This document shows, in pieces, positions 8,618 through 16,963 of a DNA stretch of 64,000 nt. The notes under the pieces are model-generated. The model did no database searches and had not been told where the DNA came from. It worked only from the letters and a program-made list of their open reading frames with translations. A program made the translations under genes and the position numbers. Every line of letters begins with the position of its first letter. Within the stretch, counting starts at the first letter, position 1. The stretch lies in contig NZ_CP067420.1 in the NCBI RefSeq assembly GCF_016653635.2, positions 3,135,501 through 3,199,500 of the forward strand. The letters are read 5' to 3'. Origin of the DNA: Skermanella sp. TT6. Its GTDB lineage: Bacteria > Pseudomonadota > Alphaproteobacteria > Azospirillales > Azospirillaceae.

Positions 8618-9991
8618 ATGTGGGAGCGGTTCAAGCGGCGGTTCCTTCCGGCGGGGATCGCGGTCCGGCTCGGCCTGACGGTGCTGATGGCGCTGGCGCT
8701 GACCCAGGCGGTCAGCGCGCTGGTGTATGTGACCGACCGCGGCGAAGGCCATCCGCGCCATGGCCCGCGGGAGATGGTCGAGCGGGTGGCGGCGATCGTC
8801 CGGCTGGCCGACGAGACCCCTCCCCAGTTCCGGCCGCGGGTGGTGCGTGCGGTGGACGCGCCCGGCCTCGAGGTGGAGTGGCGGCCCAAGGCGCCGGAAA
8901 TCCGCCGGAACCAGGTCGGCTTTCCCCTGGACGGGTTTCGCCGGAGGCTGCGCAGCGCGCTGGAGGACCCGACCCGGGAAATCCTGATCGAGGTGCGGAA
9001 CGGACCGCCCAGCCCGGGCCCCCTGGCGCCGATCGAGGCGCGGCTGTTCGGCAACGTGATGCAGATGGCGCTTCCCCTGTCGGACGGCACCTGGCTGGTG
9101 TTCCGGTCCGACCCCGACCGGGACGGCCCGTTCCGGCTGATCCGCTTCGGGCTGTGGATGGGGCTCGTCGGGCTGGTCATCTTCGGCCTGTCCCTGTGGG
9201 CCGGACGCCGGCTGAGCGCGCCGCTGAAGCGGTTCGCCGAGGCGGCCCAGCGGCTGGGCGTCGACGGCGAGGCGCCGCTGCTGCCCGAGGCCGGGCCGCG
9301 CGAGCTGCGGCAGGCGACCCGCGCCTTCAACCAGATGCAGACGCGCCTGCACCGGTTCGTCGAGGACCGGACCCAGATGCTGGCCGCGATCAGCCACGAC
9401 CTGCGCACGCCGCTGACCCGGCTGAGGCTGCGCGCCGAGTTCGTCGAGGACCCGGAGCAGCAGCGGAAGATGCTGGCGGACCTGGAGGAGATGGAGGCGA
9501 TGATCGCTTCCACCCTAGCGTTCGCCCGCGACGACGCCCGGAAGGAGCCGCGTGTTCCGATCGACCTCGCGGCGCTGCTCCAGAGCCTTGTCGACGACCT
9601 CGGGGATGCCGGAAACACGGTCGAGTATTCGGGGCCGGAGCACAAGACAATCGCCTGCCGCCCAGTGGCGCTGCGACGCGCGATCGGCAACCTGATCGAC
9701 AATGCCCTCAAATATGGGGGCTGCGCCCGGGTGGCGCTGTTGGACGGCCGGGAGGACGGGCACGTCGCGATCCGCATAGACGACGACGGGCCGGGCATCC
9801 CGGAGGGGGAGCAGGAGAAGGTCTTCGCCCCCTTCTACCGGCTGGAACGGTCGCGCAGCCGCGATACCGGCGGCACGGGACTGGGCCTTTCCGTCGCGCG
9901 GACGATCGCCCGGGCCCATGGCGGCGACGTCACGCTCCGCAACCGGCCCGGTGGCGGCCTGAGCGCCCTCCTGCTGCTGGCCGAGGCGTAA
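8618..9991 (+). CDS. Sensor histidine kinase (envelope-stress type)
   Basis: A 457-residue inner-membrane sensor kinase, cognate partner of the preceding regulator. Helix 1 (about 14-33, AVRLGLTVLMALALTQAV) and helix 2 (about 180-200) bracket a periplasmic region of about 140 residues. A HAMP segment (RLSAPLKRFAEAAQRLG) leads to the H-box AISHDLRTPLTRLRLRAEF and then the ATPase boxes: N (IGNLIDNALKYGG), G1 (DDDGPGIPE), F (FAPFYRLERSRS) and G2 (GTGLGLSVA). The ATG at 8618 is preceded by GAAGG; a frame running further upstream overlaps the regulator and is less likely. Confidence 0.92.
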   Translation: MWERFKRRFLPAGIAVRLGLTVLMALALTQAVSALVYVTDRGEGHPRHGPREMVERVAAIVRLADETPPQFRPRVVRAVDAPGLEVEWRPKAPEIRRNQVGFPLDGFRRRLRSALEDPTREILIEVRNGPPSPGPLAPIEARLFGNVMQMALPLSDGTWLVFRSDPDRDGPFRLIRFGLWMGLVGLVIFGLSLWAGRRLSAPLKRFAEAAQRLGVDGEAPLLPEAGPRELRQATRAFNQMQTRLHRFVEDRTQMLAAISHDLRTPLTRLRLRAEFVEDPEQQRKMLADLEEMEAMIASTLAFARDDARKEPRVPIDLAALLQSLVDDLGDAGNTVEYSGPEHKTIACRPVALRRAIGNLIDNALKYGGCARVALLDGREDGHVAIRIDDDGPGIPEGEQEKVFAPFYRLERSRSRDTGGTGLGLSVARTIARAHGGDVTLRNRPGGGLSALLLLAEA

Positions 9992-10010
9992 TCCCTCCGG
10001 CGCCGACGCA

Positions 10011-10043
10011 GCCCGGAAGCGGCGCTACCGCTTTCTTTCGGGC
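10011..10043 (+). terminator. Possible terminator after the kinase gene
   Basis: Nested complementary segments (GCCCG, AAGCGG / CCGCTT, CGGGC) with an internal TTCTTT lie about 20 bp beyond the kinase stop. The inner stem followed by T-rich sequence looks like a modest intrinsic terminator. Confidence 0.4.
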
Positions 10044-10116
10044 GAGGTGATGCTGGTCACAGGGCATGCGCCCACGCTGCGGCAGGCTGGATCCAGTTGA
10101 TCCATGAGGCTCTTCC

Positions 10117-10401
10117 ATGACGATGAGGTTGGGTACCGTTTCCCTTCTGGCCGGCTGCATCCTGGTGTCGGCCTGCACGCTTAACCATGCCGAGCGCCGC
10201 GCCGCCACGGGCGGTGCGCTGGGGGCGGGCGCGGGTGCCGCGGGAGGATACCTGTTCGGCTATGATCCCCTCGGCGGCGCCCTGGTCGGCGGTGCCGGCG
10301 GCGCCCTTCTGGGTGCGCTGACCACGCCCGACGGCGGGCGGGAGGTCCATCACCATCACCACCACGGCAAGAAGAAGAAATGGCGCCGCTACGACGACTG
10401 A
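10117..10401 (+). CDS. Glycine-zipper lipoprotein with C-terminal His6-Lys4 tail
   Basis: A 94-residue small lipoprotein. The signal peptide ends in the lipobox LVSAC (Cys20), so the mature protein should be lipid-anchored. It then has a glycine-zipper region ([34 protein letters not shown]) of the kind that inserts in or packs against membranes. The tail holds six consecutive histidines followed by KKKK and RR, suggesting metal or nucleotide/envelope contacts (inference). It lies directly after the kinase, probably with its own promoter. Function unknown. Confidence 0.75.
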   Translation: MTMRLGTVSLLAGCILVSACTLNHAERRAATGGALGAGAGAAGGYLFGYDPLGGALVGGAGGALLGALTTPDGGREVHHHHHHGKKKKWRRYDD

Positions 10402-10459
10402 CGCCGCCGATTAGAGCCGTGCCCGATCAGGTCGATCCGCCCGAGACAGCTGATCCAAT

Positions 10460-10547
10460 GCGTTGCGCCATGGGCGCAACCTACGATCGTCGGCCCGCAT
10501 CGCCTCCGACCTGCATCGAGCCGTAGGTTGCGCCCATGGCGCAACGC
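10460..10547. repeat. REP doublet (two inverted GTAG-type palindromes)
   Basis: Two identical 25-bp units in inverted orientation (10460-10484 and 10523-10547) are separated by 38 bp. Each unit consists of the tetranucleotide GTAG followed by a hairpin, GTTGCGCC-CAT-GGCGCAAC. A GTAG foot next to a short palindrome is the recognised architecture of REP sequences mobilised by RAYT (Tyr-type) transposases, and an inverted pair is a REPIN. No RAYT gene is in the window. It sits between convergent genes. Confidence 0.75.
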
Positions 10548-10610
10548 GGTGCGGCGAGTGGAACGGCCGGCTGCGAGGACCGGAGCGGCTCAACCAGATC
10601 GGGTTCCGCT

Positions 10611-11318
10611 CTAGCCGGCGGACCGCCGCGCCACCTGGCCTATGGCATAGGCGGCGGCGTTGATCGTCAGGGTCAGCGCCAGCAGCAGGATACCGAGCCC
10701 CAGGGCCAGGGCCAGGTCGCCGCGTCCGGTCTCCAGCGTGATCGCGGTGGTCATGGTGCGGGTGACGCCGGCAATGTTGCCGCCGACGATCAGCACGGCG
10801 CCGACCTCGGCGCTGGCCCGGCCGAAGCCGGCGAGCACGCCCGTCATCAGGCTGAAGCGCGCGTCCCACAGCAGCGTCGGGATCGCACGCCGGCGCGTCG
10901 AACCGAGGGAGCGCAACTGCTCCTCGTACTCGCCCCACATGTCTTCGACCACTTGCCGGGTGATCGAGATGACGATGGGGGTCACCAGGACCGTCTGCGC
11001 GATGACCATGGCGGCGGGCGTGAACAGCAGGCCCAGCCCACCGAGCGGGCCGGAGCGCGAGAGCATCAGGTATACCAGCAGCCCGGCCACCACGGGCGGG
11101 AGCCCCATCAGGGCATTGAACAGGACGATGACGAGACCCCGGCCTGGAAAGCGGGCGATGCCGAGCATCGCGCCCAGCGGCAGGCCGATGACCATGGCGA
11201 TCCCCACGGCCGTCAGGGTGACGCGGAGCGACAGCAGCACGATCTGGGCCAGCCGGTCGTCGAAGCCCAGGATGAGGCCTGCGGCGGCGGCGAAGGCGTC
11301 GATCACGTCCTGCATCAT
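10611..11318 (-). CDS. tupB: ABC transporter permease, tungstate (TupB)-like
   Basis: A 235-residue inner-membrane permease with five to six hydrophobic helices and the MetI-type fold. The EAA-type loop reads YEEQLRSLGSTRRRAIPTLLWDARF, followed by AGFGRASAEVGAVLIVGGNI, which is characteristic of the TupB/WtpB tungstate-molybdate permeases. Its substrate-binding protein (TupA) and ATPase (TupC) are absent on both sides. Upstream lies an IS110-family element and downstream the REP doublet, so the gene looks like a remnant of, or a unit separated from, its operon. Specificity for tungstate is by family resemblance only. Confidence 0.8.
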   Translation of the reverse strand: MMQDVIDAFAAAAGLILGFDDRLAQIVLLSLRVTLTAVGIAMVIGLPLGAMLGIARFPGRGLVIVLFNALMGLPPVVAGLLVYLMLSRSGPLGGLGLLFTPAAMVIAQTVLVTPIVISITRQVVEDMWGEYEEQLRSLGSTRRRAIPTLLWDARFSLMTGVLAGFGRASAEVGAVLIVGGNIAGVTRTMTTAITLETGRGDLALALGLGILLLALTLTINAAAYAIGQVARRSAG

Positions 11319-11419
11319 GATAGCCTTGGGGGTTGCCGGCGGGACGGCATGGTAGCCGCCTCCCCGGCCCGCGACAACTCCCTGTACCCTTCACGGGTCG
11401 AATGGTCAGCGGTATCATA

Positions 11420-11606
11420 GCGCCGTTGACTGATCGGGCCGATCCGCCGGGAGCAACCTTTTGCCCCCTGTGTCACGAACACCTGGGGGGGACGCGTGCC
11501 CCGGCGGCAGGCCGCGGCTGAGGCCCAGTGGGGAGTCAGCGCCAAGCGAGCGCCAGTACAGGGGTGGATCCAGGCTGCGGCGGCCCATTTGGATGGGAGC
11601 CCTTGA
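11420..11606 (+). ncRNA. Putative bridge RNA region of the IS110-family element
   Basis: IS110-group elements are known to encode a structured bridge RNA in the non-coding left end just upstream of the transposase, with loops that pair to target and donor DNA. The roughly 190 bases before this transposase contain no gene and many self-complementary GC-rich segments (for example around CCCCGGCGGCAGGCCGCGGC). The position and length fit. I could not define the exact element ends, the RNA boundaries or the guide loops, so this is an expectation from the family. Confidence 0.3.
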
Positions 11607-12869
11607 ATGAGTGAGATGTTCGACTGGTATGTCGGCATCGACTGGGCGAGCGAGGTTCATCAGGTCTGCCTGGTCGATGATCGTGGCGTGGTACGCGGGG
11701 AGCGCGCGGTGCGCCACAGTGGCGAGGAACTGGCCGGTCTGGCGGCTTGGCTGATCGAGACCACGGGCGCCGCTCCGGAACGCATCGGCATTGGCATCGA
11801 ACTGCCCCACGGTCCGGTCGTGGAGAGCCTGATGGAACGCGGCTTCGCGGTGCACGCCATCAATCCCAAGCAACTCGACCGCTTCCGGGACCGATTTTCA
11901 GTTTCCGGAGCCAAGGACGACCGGCGCGATGCCCGGGTGTTGGGCGACAGCCTGCGCACCGATACCCGCTGCTTCCGGCGCCTGAGGCGGGATGAGCCCA
12001 GAATGATCGAACTGCGCGAACGGCTGCGCATGACCGAGGAGTGTAAGCACGAGCGCGTTCGCCTGACCAATCGGATGCGCGAGCAGCTCTGGCGCTATTA
12101 CCCGCAGATTCTGGACCTATCCGACGATCTGTCGGCGGCATGGTTGCTGGATCTTTGGGCGCTGGCGCCAACGCCGGCCAAGGCGCGCCGGGTGCGCGAG
12201 AGCACGATCGCCAAGCTGCTGAGGAAGCATCGGATTCGCCGGCTCGACGCCGCCGAAGTGGTGCGACGCCTGCGTCGTCCGGCGCTGACGGTGGCGTCCG
12301 GCACGGTCGAGGCGGCGAGCGCCCATGTCGGCGCTTTGCGCGACCGGCTGCGCCTCGTCAACCGCCAGATCTCGGCGGCCGAGCGGCGGGTCGACCAGAT
12401 CCTGACCGAGTTGGCGGCCTCTCCAGAGGAACCGGAGGCGGTGCCGGGGCAGCCGCCACAGCAGAGCGACGTGACGATCCTGCGCTCCTTGCCGGGGGTT
12501 GGGAGGATCGTCTGCGCCACTCTGCTGGTCGAGGCCGGCGAGCCCCTGAAGGCGGGTGACCATCAAGCCCTGCGGGCGCTGGCCGGCGTGGCGCCGGTGA
12601 CCCGGCGTAGTGGCAAGAGTTGCATCGTGCTGATGCGTCAGGCCTGTTGCCAGCGTCTGCGCGACGCAGTCTATCATTGGAGCCGTGTCGCGGTCCAATG
12701 CGACGCCACCTGCAAGGTGCGCTATCAAGCCCTGCGCAAAGCCGGCCACAGTCATGGCCGGGCGTTGCGCACGGTCGGCGACCGGCTGCTGGAAACCGCT
12801 TGCGCCATGTTGCGTGGCCGCGGCTTGTACGACCCGCAACGCGCCGGGCGGACACGCCAAGCCGCCTGA
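11607..12869 (+). CDS. IS110-family transposase (DEDD recombinase)
   Basis: A 420-residue transposase. The N-terminal RuvC-like domain has GIDWASEVHQVCLVD, EL in GIGIELPHG and the DRRDAR motif in SGAKDDRRDARVLGD, giving the DEDD acidic set. The C-terminal transposase-20 domain has LRSLPGVGRIVCATLLVEAG and LRALAGVAPVTRRSGK, including the serine region now known to be catalytic. It appears intact. A second ATG (MFDWYV) lies three codons in. The element sits between tupB and lysS; I see no certain target duplication, as expected for this family. Confidence 0.92.
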   Translation: MSEMFDWYVGIDWASEVHQVCLVDDRGVVRGERAVRHSGEELAGLAAWLIETTGAAPERIGIGIELPHGPVVESLMERGFAVHAINPKQLDRFRDRFSVSGAKDDRRDARVLGDSLRTDTRCFRRLRRDEPRMIELRERLRMTEECKHERVRLTNRMREQLWRYYPQILDLSDDLSAAWLLDLWALAPTPAKARRVRESTIAKLLRKHRIRRLDAAEVVRRLRRPALTVASGTVEAASAHVGALRDRLRLVNRQISAAERRVDQILTELAASPEEPEAVPGQPPQQSDVTILRSLPGVGRIVCATLLVEAGEPLKAGDHQALRALAGVAPVTRRSGKSCIVLMRQACCQRLRDAVYHWSRVAVQCDATCKVRYQALRKAGHSHGRALRTVGDRLLETACAMLRGRGLYDPQRAGRTRQAA

Positions 12870-12901
12870 AGCAAGCCTCTGAAACTGGGCGGAGGTGATA
12901 C

Positions 12902-13041
12902 TGTCCCTTACATCCGATGGAGGCGGCGCTTCCGGCGGAACGGCACGAGTCAAGCCCGTGCCGCCATCGGCGGTGACCCGCAGGGTCAGGCTTGACGCGT
13001 GTCGGGCCGTCGGGAACCATAATCATCGGACGTAAGGGGCA
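12902..13041. repeat. 140-bp MITE-like element with terminal inverted repeats
   Basis: TGTCCCTTACATCCGATG (12902-12919) and CATCGGACGTAAGGGGCA (13024-13041) are inverted repeats matching at 16 of 18 positions. The inside holds further inverted segments (GTCAAGCC / GGCTTGAC) and no gene. This is the form of a miniature inverted-repeat element. No target-site duplication is evident, so an alternative is the right end of the neighbouring IS110-family element or a relic of another IS. The rest of 12870-13181 shows only the lysS leader. Confidence 0.5.
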
Positions 13042-13181
13042 CCCCCAGACACTACTCGGATCATTGACAAGCGGTGGGGAGTCCCCCCCGCCCGACCGGG
13101 CGGCCCGCGTGGCGATTGACCGGCGCGCCCAAGTTCCCTAGGGTCGCCGCTCCCAAACTACATCCCGAACGGTGAAGTACG

Positions 13182-14777
13182 ATGTCTGGCGAACAGGAAC
13201 TGGCATTGCAGGCCAAGGCGTGGCCCTTCGAAGAAGCGCGCAAGCTGATCGCGCGCTGCAAGGGAAAGACGCCGGCCAAAGGCTATGTCCTGTTCGAGAC
13301 CGGCTACGGGCCGTCGGGCCTGCCCCATATCGGCACCTTCGGCGAGGTTGCGCGCACCACCATGGTGCGCCGCGCATTCCAGCTCATGGCGCCCGACATG
13401 CCGACCCGCCTGTTCGCCTTTTCCGACGACATGGACGGGCTGCGCAAGGTCCCGGACAACATCCCGAACCAGGAGATGGTGCGCGAGCACCTGGGCAAGC
13501 CGCTGACCAAGGTGCCCGATCCGTTCGGCAAGTTCGAGAGCTTCGGCCACCATAACAACGCCATGCTGCGGGGTTTCCTCGACAGCTTCGGGTTCGAGTA
13601 CGAGTTCCAGTCCGCGACGGACTGGTACGGTTCGGGCCGGTTCGACGACGCGCTGCTGACGGTGCTGCGCAACTACGACGCCGTCATGAAGGTGATGCTG
13701 CCGTCGCTGCGCGAGGAGCGCGCTGCGACCTACAGCCCGTTCCTGCCGGTCTCCCCGACCACGGGCCGCGTTCTCCAGGTGCCGATCCTGGAGCATGACG
13801 TCGATGCCGGCACCATCGTGTTCGAGGACGAAGACGGCAGGAAGAAGGAATCCCCGGTCACCGGCGGTCATTGCAAGCTGCAATGGAAGCCTGACTGGGG
13901 CATGCGCTGGCACGCGCTGGGCGTCGACTACGAGATGTCCGGCAAGGACCTCATCCCGTCGGTCGAGCTGGCCGGGAAGATCTGCCGCATCCTGGGCAGC
14001 CAGCCTCCGGAGGGCTTCAATTACGAATTGTTCCTGGACGACAAGGGCCAGAAGATCTCCAAGTCCAAGGGCAACGGCCTGTCGGTCGAGGAGTGGCTGC
14101 GCTACGCCCCGCCGGAAAGCCTGTCGCTTTACATGTTCCAGAAGCCCCGCGTCGCGAAGCGCCTCTATTTCGACGTGATCCCCCGGGCGGTGGACGAGTA
14201 CCTGGCCTTCGTCTCCAAGTTCCCGCAGGAGGAGCCGGCGCGCAAGCTGGAGAACCCGGCGTGGCACATCCATGGCGGCCACCCGCCGGAAGCGCGCAGC
14301 GACCTGAGCTACAACATCCTGCTGAACCTGGCCGGCGTCGCCAACGCGGAGAGCAAGGACGTGATGTGGGGCTTCATCACCCGCTACGCGCCCGAGGCAA
14401 ACCCCGAGAGCGCGCCGTTCCTGGACCGGCTGGTGCAGTACGCCGTCAACTACTACCAGGATTTCGTCAAGCCGACCAAGCGGTACCGCGCGCCGACCGA
14501 CCAGGAGCGCGCCGCGATGCAGGAACTGCTGGACGAACTGGGCCGGCTGCCGGAAGGCGCCAAGGCGGAAGAGATCCAGTTCCAGGTCTACGAAATCGGC
14601 AAGCGCCACGGCTTCGCCGACCTGAAGAGCTGGTTCCAGGCGCTCTACGAGGTTCTGCTGGGGCAGACCACGGGTCCGCGCATGGGCAGCTTCATCGAGT
14701 TGTACGGCATCGGCAACACGCGCGACCTGATCGCCCAGGCGCTGGAGCGGCGGATCGAGCCCCAGCCCGCGGACTGA
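13182..14777 (+). CDS. lysS: Lysine-tRNA ligase, class I
   Basis: Charges tRNA-Lys with lysine. This is the class I enzyme of archaea, spirochaetes and many alphaproteobacteria, unrelated to the class II LysRS of most bacteria. The 531-residue protein has the HIGH-type motif HIGTF at residues 49-53 within [14 protein letters not shown], the KMSKS-type motif in [14 protein letters not shown] (about 287-300), and [12 protein letters not shown]. Length is normal. The start gives the typical family N-terminus ahead of [10 protein letters not shown]. It stands alone, upstream of tldD. Confidence 0.95.
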   Translation: MSGEQELALQAKAWPFEEARKLIARCKGKTPAKGYVLFETGYGPSGLPHIGTFGEVARTTMVRRAFQLMAPDMPTRLFAFSDDMDGLRKVPDNIPNQEMVREHLGKPLTKVPDPFGKFESFGHHNNAMLRGFLDSFGFEYEFQSATDWYGSGRFDDALLTVLRNYDAVMKVMLPSLREERAATYSPFLPVSPTTGRVLQVPILEHDVDAGTIVFEDEDGRKKESPVTGGHCKLQWKPDWGMRWHALGVDYEMSGKDLIPSVELAGKICRILGSQPPEGFNYELFLDDKGQKISKSKGNGLSVEEWLRYAPPESLSLYMFQKPRVAKRLYFDVIPRAVDEYLAFVSKFPQEEPARKLENPAWHIHGGHPPEARSDLSYNILLNLAGVANAESKDVMWGFITRYAPEANPESAPFLDRLVQYAVNYYQDFVKPTKRYRAPTDQERAAMQELLDELGRLPEGAKAEEIQFQVYEIGKRHGFADLKSWFQALYEVLLGQTTGPRMGSFIELYGIGNTRDLIAQALERRIEPQPAD

Positions 14778-14912
14778 CGGTCCCTGGGGTCGAGGACGGG
14801 GTGAAGGGCGGGTCTCGGTCGGCCCTTCACATCCGCGGGGGCTGGCCCACATAAGTATTCTACCCTTATGATGGGCCTGTTGCCACGGCATCCCCCCGTT
14901 CCGGAGTCTTGT

Positions 14913-16349
14913 ATGAGCACCCTCGCCGTAACCGACGACATCTTCTTCAACCGCGCCGGGCTCGACCGGTCACGCACCGAATCGATCGTGTCGGAAGCAT
15001 TGGCGGGTGCCGACGACGGCGAACTCTTCCTGGAATACAGCCAGTCCGAAAGCCTGGCCTGGGACGACGGCAAGCTGAAGAGCGCCAGCTTCGACACCAG
15101 CCAAGGTTTCGGCCTCCGCGCGATCTCCGGCGAGTCGACCGGCTACGCCCATGCCTCCACCCTGTCGGAAGACGCCATCCGCCGCGCGGCCGAGACCGTC
15201 AAGGCGGTCCATGCCGGCCACAGCGGTACCATGGCCGAGCCGCCGACCGGCACCAACCGGGCTCTCTACGAGGCGATCAACCCGCTCGCCCTGGTCGATT
15301 TCGAGACCAAGGTCAAGCTGCTGTCGGACATCGACGCCTATGCGCGCGGCCGTGACCCGCGGGTCCGGCAAGTTTCGGCCTCGATCGGCGGCGAGTGGCA
15401 GGCGGTCCAGATCATCCGGGCCGACGGGCTGCGCGTCTCCGACGTCCGCCCGCTGGTCCGCCTGAACATCTCGGTCGTGGTCGCCGACGGCGACCGCATG
15501 GAGAGCGGCGGCCACGGGGCCGGCGGCCGGACCAGCTACGAAGCCTATCTGGATCCTGCCGCATGGCAGGGCCAGGTTGACGAGGCGCTCCGGCAGGCCC
15601 TGGTCAACCTGGGCTCGATCGCGGCGCCGGCTGGCGAGATGACGGTCGTGCTCGGCAACGGCTGGCCCGGCATCCTGCTGCACGAGGCGATCGGCCATGG
15701 CCTGGAAGGCGACTTCAACCGCAAGAAGACTTCGGCGTTCGCCGGCCTGCTGGGCCAGCGGATCGCGGCTCCGGGCGTGACCGTCGTCGACGACGGCACC
15801 ATCGAGGGGCGGCGCGGGTCGCTCACGGTCGATGACGAGGGCACGCCGAGCCAGTCCACCACCCTGATCGAGGACGGCATCCTGGTAGGTTTCATGCAGG
15901 ACCGCATGAACGCCCGCCTGATGGGCGTCAAGCCGACCGGCAACGGCCGCCGCCAGAGCTTCGGCCATCACCCGATGCCCCGGATGACCAATACGGTGAT
16001 GCGGTCCGGCGACAGGACGCCGGAGGAGATCATCCGCTCGGTCAAGAAGGGGCTCTACGCCGTGAACTTCGGCGGCGGTCAGGTGGACATCACCTCGGGC
16101 AAGTTCGTCTTCTCCGCCTCGGAAGCCTACCTGATCGAGGACGGCAAGGTCGGCCCCGCCGTGAAGGGCGCCACCCTGATCGGCAACGGCGCCGACGCGC
16201 TGACCAAGGTCAGCATGATCGGCAACGACATGGCGCTGGATCCGGGGATCGGCACCTGCGGCAAGGAAGGCCAGGGCGTGCCCGTCGGCGTCGGCCAGCC
16301 CACCCTGCGGATCGACGGCCTTACGGTCGGCGGCACCGCGGCCGCCTGA
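14913..16349 (+). CDS. tldD: Metalloprotease TldD
   Basis: A 478-residue zinc peptidase subunit of the TldD/PmbA family, which acts with TldE (PmbA) in cytoplasmic peptide processing, for example of microcin B17 and CcdA. The zinc motif HEAIGHGLEGD (HExxxH) lies near residue 258, followed by NRKKTSAFAGLLG, VDDEGTPSQSTTLIEDG and the C-terminal GNGADALTKVSMIGNDM. The ATG at 14913 yields the usual start; an in-frame ATG 45 bp upstream lacks a ribosome site. The partner gene pmbA is not in the window. Confidence 0.94.
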   Translation: MSTLAVTDDIFFNRAGLDRSRTESIVSEALAGADDGELFLEYSQSESLAWDDGKLKSASFDTSQGFGLRAISGESTGYAHASTLSEDAIRRAAETVKAVHAGHSGTMAEPPTGTNRALYEAINPLALVDFETKVKLLSDIDAYARGRDPRVRQVSASIGGEWQAVQIIRADGLRVSDVRPLVRLNISVVVADGDRMESGGHGAGGRTSYEAYLDPAAWQGQVDEALRQALVNLGSIAAPAGEMTVVLGNGWPGILLHEAIGHGLEGDFNRKKTSAFAGLLGQRIAAPGVTVVDDGTIEGRRGSLTVDDEGTPSQSTTLIEDGILVGFMQDRMNARLMGVKPTGNGRRQSFGHHPMPRMTNTVMRSGDRTPEEIIRSVKKGLYAVNFGGGQVDITSGKFVFSASEAYLIEDGKVGPAVKGATLIGNGADALTKVSMIGNDMALDPGIGTCGKEGQGVPVGVGQPTLRIDGLTVGGTAAA

Positions 16350-16365
16350 TCCCGAAACCTCGCCG

Positions 16366-16398
16366 GCCGCATCGCTCCCGCAAGGGACGCGGTGCGGC
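16366..16398. terminator. Bidirectional hairpin between convergent genes
   Basis: GCCGCATCGC-TCCC and GGGA-C-GCGGTGCGGC form a long stem with a GCAA tetraloop, between the tldD stop and the end of the convergent zinc-ribbon gene. There is no clear T-run, but position and stability favour a shared terminator. Confidence 0.5.
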
Positions 16399-16415
16399 GG
16401 CGGGGACATCGCCCC

Positions 16416-16598
16416 TCAGGCCGCTGTCGCCTGCGGCGGTTCCGCGTTCTTGATCATTCTGTCCACCAGTTCCCGAGTGCTCCCGGTGGCCCCGCAGGTC
16501 GGGCACTCCACCGAGATGCTGTGACGCGGAGCGGTGAAGTCATGGCCGTTCGGACAGGTGATGCGGAAGCTGCTTTTTTCGCGTGCAACGATCTTCAT
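16416..16598 (-). CDS. Small zinc-ribbon protein
   Basis: A 60-residue protein with FRITCPNGHDF and VECPTCGATG, a Cx2-3H/C and CxxC pair spaced like a zinc ribbon. It starts MKIVAREKSSFRI. No further domain is present and I do not recognise a named family. It converges on tldD and shares the hairpin between them. Small zinc ribbons of this type may bind nucleic acid or a protein partner; nothing here decides which. Confidence 0.65.
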   Translation of the reverse strand: MKIVAREKSSFRITCPNGHDFTAPRHSISVECPTCGATGSTRELVDRMIKNAEPPQATAA

Positions 16599-16812
16599 GA
16601 CGTCACCCCCTTCGGGCCGGATACTGGTTGCCTGTCATCATACCGTCACGCGCTCATGGCGCGGTGCGGCATGTTCTCACAGAGTAGCATGCTGCGCTGC
16701 CGCATCGACGGCGCGAAGCGGGAACCGGGGACGCGGACGGCTACTCCCTTCCCGTCAGCCGGACGGGCGAACGGCCGGTTCACGAAATCTGCATGAAAAT
16801 GAAATCCGGTGC

Positions 16813-16841
16813 TGGACAGGCTCCGGAATTTTTCCTACAAG
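16813..16841 (+). promoter_or_regulatory. Sigma-70 promoter of tRNA-Phe copy 1
   Basis: TGGACA at 16813-16818, a 17-bp spacer, and TACAAG at 16836-16841, 42 bp before the tRNA. The second tRNA-Phe copy has the same arrangement, so the pair supports each other. The stretch from 16599 to 16812 shows no gene. Confidence 0.65.
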
Positions 16842-16882
16842 CACGCCCCGACGGCGACGCTTCAGGCCACGCCGGACAGGAT

Positions 16883-16958
16883 GCCCAGGTAGCTCAGTTG
16901 GTAGAGCAGGGGACTGAAAATCCCCGTGTCGGCGGTTCAAATCCGTCCCTGGGCACCA
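16883..16958 (+). tRNA. tRNA-Phe (GAA), copy 1
   Basis: A 76-base cloverleaf: acceptor GCCCAGG / CCTGGGC, D-arm AGCTCAGTTGGTAGAGC, anticodon GAA in CTGAAAA, T-arm GTTCAAATC, discriminator A and encoded CCA. Identical base for base to the copy at 19640-19715. The broken toxin-like gene ends 5 bases from its 3' end on the other strand. Confidence 0.97.
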
Positions 16959-16963
16959 CCTCC

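Noticed and set aside
10340-10365. Six consecutive His codons as a vector tag
   Set aside because: They are inside a native lipoprotein gene with ordinary flanks, followed by KKKK and natural sequence; no vector sequence is present.
14801-14830. GTGAAGGGC/GCCCTTCAC hairpin after lysS as a terminator
   Set aside because: The stem is only 9 bp with no T-run; too weak to list as a feature.
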